From positions 310,001 through 374,000 of the forward strand of contig NZ_CANKYM010000005.1 in NCBI RefSeq assembly GCF_947488185.1: a DNA stretch of 64,000 nucleotides, read 5' to 3'. The position numbers were made by a program, and so were the translations under genes. The notes beneath the pieces are model-generated. The model was given only the letters and a program-made list of their open reading frames with translations, had not been told where the DNA came from and did no database searches. Positions 60,411-64,000 of this stretch are shown here, piece after piece (position 1 is the stretch's first letter; every line of letters starts with the position of its first letter). Source of the stretch: an uncultured Roseobacter sp. GTDB taxonomy: Bacteria; Pseudomonadota; Alphaproteobacteria; Rhodobacterales; Rhodobacteraceae.

Positions 60411-60529
60411 GATGCGTCCCGCGAAACTCTCCCTCATCAGATGGCGCAAACGACGGGATGCGCAAGGCCAGAAACCCGCTGCGGCGTTAGGGCGCAATCC
60501 GCGCCCGGTCTCAAAGCCGCCGGGCGCTG

Positions 60530-61504
60530 TCAGTAAAGCCCCGCCGTCCTGCCCCGCAACTGGATCAAAGCGAGCACGGTATCGATGGTGGGGCTCGGTA
60601 CTCCCGTGATCTGCCCCAACTCCTGAACGGATTTGACCAACGCGTCGATCTCCATCGGACGACCCGCGTCCAGATCCTGCAGCATAGAGGTCCGGTGCGC
60701 GCCAACCGCCGCACCGCCATCAATCCGCCGCTCCACGTCGATGGGAAATTTCACGCCCAACGCTTCCCCGATCTGCTGCGCCTCGACCATCATACCGCGC
60801 GCCACGGCCCGCGTGCCGGGATCGGTGCAGAGCACATCCAGTGTGGCATGGGTCAGCGCAGAGATTGGGTTGAACGACAGGTTGCCCCAAAGCTTGACCC
60901 AAATCTCGTCGCGCAACCGGGGCCGCACCGGCGCTTTCAGCCCCGCCGCCATCAGCGCCTTGGAGAGCGCAAGCGCCCGGTCGGATTTCGAGCCGTCCGG
61001 CTCCCCCAGTGAAAAGCGATTGCCCTCGATATGACGGACCGTGCCGGGCGCGCTGACCTCCGCCGCCGGATAAACCACGCAGCCCAGCACCCTGTCCGGG
61101 CCAAAGCCGTTCCACTGTGCATCCCCGGGATCGACGCTTTGCACCCGTGTGCCTTCCAGCGGTCCGCCGATCTTGTGGAAATACCACCAGGGCACGCCAT
61201 TCACACCGCTGACAATTGCCGTATGATCGGCGATCAGCGGCTGCATCATGGGCACCACGGCGGGCACCGAATGCGCCTTGAGCGTGACGATCACATAGTC
61301 CTGCGGCCCCAGCGTGTTTGCATCGTCACTGGCGGTGACCGGCACCGTGGTTTCCTGCCCGTCCTCGATCAGCGTCAGACCGTTCTGCTGCATCGCGGCC
61401 AAATGCGGGCCCCGCGCCACCAGGCTGACATCCGCCCCGGCCTGGGCCAGCTTGACCCCCATGTAGCCGCCAATCGCCCCGGCCCCAAAGATGCATATTT
61501 TCAT
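60530..61504 (-). CDS. 2-dehydropantoate 2-reductase-like protein
   Basis: A 324-residue NADP-dependent reductase of the PanE/ApbA family. N-terminal Rossmann motif KICIFGAGAIGGYMGVKLAQAG, then SGVNGVPWWYF and the conserved catalytic Lys region (LRDEIWVKLWGNLSFNPISALTHA). It would reduce ketopantoate to pantoate for CoA synthesis, but several paralogues with other 2-keto acid substrates exist in roseobacters, so no gene symbol is given. A longer frame upstream (to 61534) is unlikely. Confidence 0.88.
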   Translation of the reverse strand: MKICIFGAGAIGGYMGVKLAQAGADVSLVARGPHLAAMQQNGLTLIEDGQETTVPVTASDDANTLGPQDYVIVTLKAHSVPAVVPMMQPLIADHTAIVSGVNGVPWWYFHKIGGPLEGTRVQSVDPGDAQWNGFGPDRVLGCVVYPAAEVSAPGTVRHIEGNRFSLGEPDGSKSDRALALSKALMAAGLKAPVRPRLRDEIWVKLWGNLSFNPISALTHATLDVLCTDPGTRAVARGMMVEAQQIGEALGVKFPIDVERRIDGGAAVGAHRTSMLQDLDAGRPMEIDALVKSVQELGQITGVPSPTIDTVLALIQLRGRTAGLY

Positions 61505-61573
61505 TGATACATATCTTTTTCTATTCCGTAGCAATGCGTTGCGCAGAAAACTTCATGTATGAAAAGAAACATA

Positions 61574-63103
61574 TCAGGCCCCCTCCACCAGCCCGAGTTT
61601 CTCTGCCAGACCGATCCGCTGCATCTTGCCGGTGGCCCCTTTCGGGATTTCTTCCATCACGATCACGCGGCGCGGCACTTTGAAATCGGCCATCCGGGTC
61701 GCGGCAAAATCGCGGATGTCCTGCGCGCTGGCCTCTTGCCCCTCGCGCAGCACCACGGCAGCGGCGACCTCCTCGCCCAGCTTGGGATGCGGCAAGGCGA
61801 AGGTGACCACCTGCGCCACCGCCGGGTGATCCATCAGCACGCCATCCACTTCCAGCGGGCTGATCTTTTCACCACCCCTGTTGATGATCTCTTTCAACCG
61901 CCCCGTGAGGTGCAGATACCCCTCCGCGTCAAAGGCGCCCTGATCGCCGGTCCGGAACCAGCGATGCCCCTCCGCCTCGAAAAAACTTTTTGCATTGGCT
62001 TCGGCGTTGCCTTCATAGCCGGGCGTGACATTGGGGCCGGAAATCACCACCTCGCCGGTCCCCTCCATGAGGTGATCCTCCGCCTCATGGGCAATCCGCA
62101 CCATCGGCCCTGCGGGCACGCCAACCGAGCCGGGTTTCTGCCGACCCGCGCCCAGCGGGTTCGACGCCATCTGGTGGGCCGCCTCTGTCATGCCGTAGCC
62201 TTCGATCACCGGCGCAGCGAATGTCTCTTCCAGCGCGCGCATGACCTGCGCAGGCAGGGACGCGGAAGAAGAGCGCAGAAAACGCAAACGGCCCTGCGCA
62301 ACCACCTCGGCGTTGCGCGGGGCGCGGGTCAGGATCGCCTGATGCATCGTGGGTACCGCCGTGTACCACGTGGGCTGCGCATCCTTCATCCAGCCGAAGA
62401 ACCGCAGCGCGTCAAACCCCGGCGCACACCAGATCGACGCCCCGGCAGCCAGCGAGGCCGTCACTGCAGCAATCAACCCGTGAATATGGAAAAGCGGCAT
62501 CACATTCAGGCACCGATCCGCAGGAGACAGGTCTAGCGACGCCCCCACGTGCTGCGCCGAGGCCGCGACATTCGCCTGACTCAACGGCACGATCTTGGGC
62601 CGTGAAGTGGTGCCGGAGGTGTGCAGGATCAGCGCCACATCATCTGCCTCCGGTGCCCGCGTGTCTGCCGCCCCGGACGCCTCCGACTGCAGGGAGAAAT
62701 AGCCCGCCGCCGCCCCCTCGGGCACGCAGAGCCGAACAATGGACATCCCCGCCTTGGTCGCGGCTGCCACGGCCGGCCCCTCCTCGCCTTCGGCAACCAC
62801 AAGCGCCTTGGCATTCAGGTCAGACAGATAGAAATCATATTCCTCCTCACGGTAGGCGGGGTTCAACGGCGCTGTGGTTGCGACCTGCGCGATTGTCACA
62901 AAGGCCGCAGCCATCTCCGGCCCGTTCGGCAGCACAATGGTCACCCTGTCTCCGGACCCAATCCCCATTGCGTGCAGAGCATCGGCAACCTCTCGGGACA
63001 GGTCGCGCAGCCCGCCGTAGGTCATCCAAGACCTGCCTGGCGCACCAAAGGCCAAGGCGTCCGCCGGATGATCGCGCAGCATTGATTTCATCGTTGAATG
63101 CAT
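61574..63103 (-). CDS. Acyl-CoA synthetase, oxalyl-CoA synthetase (Pcs60/AAE3)-like
   Basis: A 509-residue adenylate-forming enzyme. The AMP-binding P-loop is HTSGTTSRPK; further motifs are MPLFHIHGL, TWYTAVPTMHQAIL, EGYGMTEAAHQMASNPL, GPNVTPGYEGN, FRTGDQGAFD and NRGGEKISPLEVDGVL, and a C-terminal catalytic Lys fits GATGKMQRI. These particular motifs are closer to the Pcs60/AAE3 oxalyl-CoA synthetases than to long-chain FadD. No oxalyl-CoA decarboxylase or formyl-CoA transferase gene is adjacent, so substrate is open. The ATG at 63103 is chosen over a longer frame. Confidence 0.86.
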   Translation of the reverse strand: MHSTMKSMLRDHPADALAFGAPGRSWMTYGGLRDLSREVADALHAMGIGSGDRVTIVLPNGPEMAAAFVTIAQVATTAPLNPAYREEEYDFYLSDLNAKALVVAEGEEGPAVAAATKAGMSIVRLCVPEGAAAGYFSLQSEASGAADTRAPEADDVALILHTSGTTSRPKIVPLSQANVAASAQHVGASLDLSPADRCLNVMPLFHIHGLIAAVTASLAAGASIWCAPGFDALRFFGWMKDAQPTWYTAVPTMHQAILTRAPRNAEVVAQGRLRFLRSSSASLPAQVMRALEETFAAPVIEGYGMTEAAHQMASNPLGAGRQKPGSVGVPAGPMVRIAHEAEDHLMEGTGEVVISGPNVTPGYEGNAEANAKSFFEAEGHRWFRTGDQGAFDAEGYLHLTGRLKEIINRGGEKISPLEVDGVLMDHPAVAQVVTFALPHPKLGEEVAAAVVLREGQEASAQDIRDFAATRMADFKVPRRVIVMEEIPKGATGKMQRIGLAEKLGLVEGA

Positions 63104-63326
63104 TGTGCCGTCCTTGTTGTCATGCCCCGGCTGCGCAGGACCTATGCCGGGACCAACCGCTGGAAATCTCATATCGTTTCCGTCCCAGTACCCGTCTTAT
63201 AGGCCGCGGCGGGCGCGGGCAAAACCCTTCGTCTGTGCCTCTTTCACGCGCGCTCAAGAGAGTGGTTTCGCCCGGCTTCAATTGCGGTATGGTCAGACAA
63301 CCCGGATCAGAAGCGGTGGAGAAAGA

Positions 63327-64000
63327 ATGCCTGACTACGTCATAGATGCCCCAAAAATCATCGCCTTGCCGGTTGCGGGCAGCAGCGCGCTGTACCCCGT
63401 ACGCCGGGTCTATTGCATCGGTCGGAACTACGCCGCCCACGCTATCGAAATGGGCCATGACCCTGACCGCGAGGCACCGTTCTTCTTTCAGAAAAACCCC
63501 GACAATCTCGACCCCAGCGGGGAGTTCCCCTACCCGGCGCAATCCTCTGACGTGCATCACGAAGCGGAACTGGCGGTGATGCTGCGGTCGGGCGGCACGG
63601 AAATCCCCGTCTCCGAGGCGCTGAACCACGTCTTTGGCTACGCGCTGGCGCTGGACATGACGCGCCGGGACCGACAGGGCGAGATGAAGAAGGCCGGGCG
63701 CCCGTGGGAAATCGGCAAGGCGTTTGAACGCTCCGCACCCGTTGGTCCGGTGCATCCCGTTGCGGACGTCGGACATCCCGACCACGGTGCGATCACGCTG
63801 CGGGTAAATGGCGCGCTGCGGCAGGAAGGTGATCTGAACCAGCTGATCTGGAAGGTGCCGGAAATGATCTCCTACCTGTCTGACTATTTCGAATTGGCGG
63901 CAGGCGACGTCATCCTGTCGGGCACCCCTGCGGGCGTAGGGCCTGTTCAGAAAGGCGATGACATGGACCTCGCGATTGAGGGCCTCGGACAGATGGCCGT
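63327..64000 (+). CDS. Fumarylacetoacetate-hydrolase family protein, fumarylpyruvate-hydrolase-like (3' end outside window)
   Basis: The first 224 residues of an FAH-fold hydrolase. VYCIGRNYAAHAIEMGHDPD and PFFFQKNPDNL are typical of fumarylpyruvate hydrolase (NagK-like, gentisate pathway). Metal-binding acids fit VHHEAELAVML and the later ALALDMTRRD, and the C-terminal LAAGDVILSGTPAGVGPV motif is present. The ATG follows GGAGAAAG. Divergent from the acyl-CoA synthetase gene with about 220 bases between, which hold both promoters. Only a few residues are likely missing. Confidence 0.88.
   Translation, partial: MPDYVIDAPKIIALPVAGSSALYPVRRVYCIGRNYAAHAIEMGHDPDREAPFFFQKNPDNLDPSGEFPYPAQSSDVHHEAELAVMLRSGGTEIPVSEALNHVFGYALALDMTRRDRQGEMKKAGRPWEIGKAFERSAPVGPVHPVADVGHPDHGAITLRVNGALRQEGDLNQLIWKVPEMISYLSDYFELAAGDVILSGTPAGVGPVQKGDDMDLAIEGLGQMA

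Noticed and set aside
1..64000. CRISPR arrays or complete insertion sequences
   Set aside because: No regularly spaced repeats, transposase gene or paired terminal inverted repeats were recognised anywhere in the window.

Overview
The window looks like chromosome from a Roseobacter-type Rhodobacteraceae (Alphaproteobacteria). The signs are GC-rich coding DNA, tight operons with ATGA/GTGA overlaps, a ribosomal protein L21 with a C-terminal helix-hairpin-helix tail, a split methionine-synthase module (virulence-factor domain protein, MetF-like, pterin-binding methyltransferase), an EcfR-like sigma with cupin partner, and a che cluster with cheD and cheB on the facing strand.

Layout. 1-5.5 kb (minus strand): obgE (cut by the window edge), a GNAT/LysE/GNAT mini-operon, rpmA-rplU, and a pair of secreted DUF2059 proteins. 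5.5-8.6 kb: a gene-poor stretch with an orphan ribbon-helix-helix protein, tRNA-Ser(CGA), a decayed tyrosine integrase and low-GC cargo including a HEPN-like ORF; this reads as a degraded tRNA-inserted island. 8.6-24.1 kb: a nearly complete type II secretion system (T2SS) in two divergent operons. Minus: gspG-H-I-C-D followed by a translationally coupled ECF sigma factor, a membrane anti-sigma and a DUF4198 protein. Plus: gspL-M-E-F, a periplasmic-binding-fold lipoprotein, gspJ-K. These are followed by a DUF4331 exported protein with a small lipoprotein, and gspO. 24.1-28.1 kb: a second ECF sigma with a cupin (ChrR-like) partner, downstream of a cytochrome b561 and a Tat-exported molybdopterin oxidoreductase, with a divergent fasciclin gene.

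28.2-45.2 kb: a Bcr/CflA-type efflux gene preceded by a leader peptide and an intrinsic terminator; a universal stress protein with an AGCS symporter; a periplasmic binding protein next to a PAS-GGDEF-EAL protein; a 1021-residue ABC-exporter-like protein with a degenerate ATPase and a C-terminal cyclic-nucleotide-binding domain; a Cache-like exported protein; rlmE and ppx; and the one-carbon/methionine module. 45.4-52.6 kb: a chemotaxis operon (STAS, cheY, cheA, cheW, cheR, cheY, small ORF) facing cheB-cheD, whose middle part is visibly more AT-rich. 52.7-64 kb: an acyl-CoA dehydrogenase, an orphan molybdenum hydroxylase large subunit, an AttEFGH-like ABC/lipocalin operon, a ketopantoate-reductase-like gene, an oxalyl-CoA-synthetase-like ligase and a fumarylpyruvate-hydrolase-like gene (cut by the window edge).

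The most interesting observation is a shared ECF-type promoter motif, TGAAAC-N17-CGT(A/C/T). It lies upstream of four transcription units: gspL-K, DUF4331 plus lipoprotein, cytochrome b561/molybdoenzyme/sigma, and fasciclin. A fifth copy lies inside gspH, pointing at gspI-C-D-sigma. This suggests one envelope-stress-like regulon joining the T2SS, its likely cargo and a periplasmic redox module.
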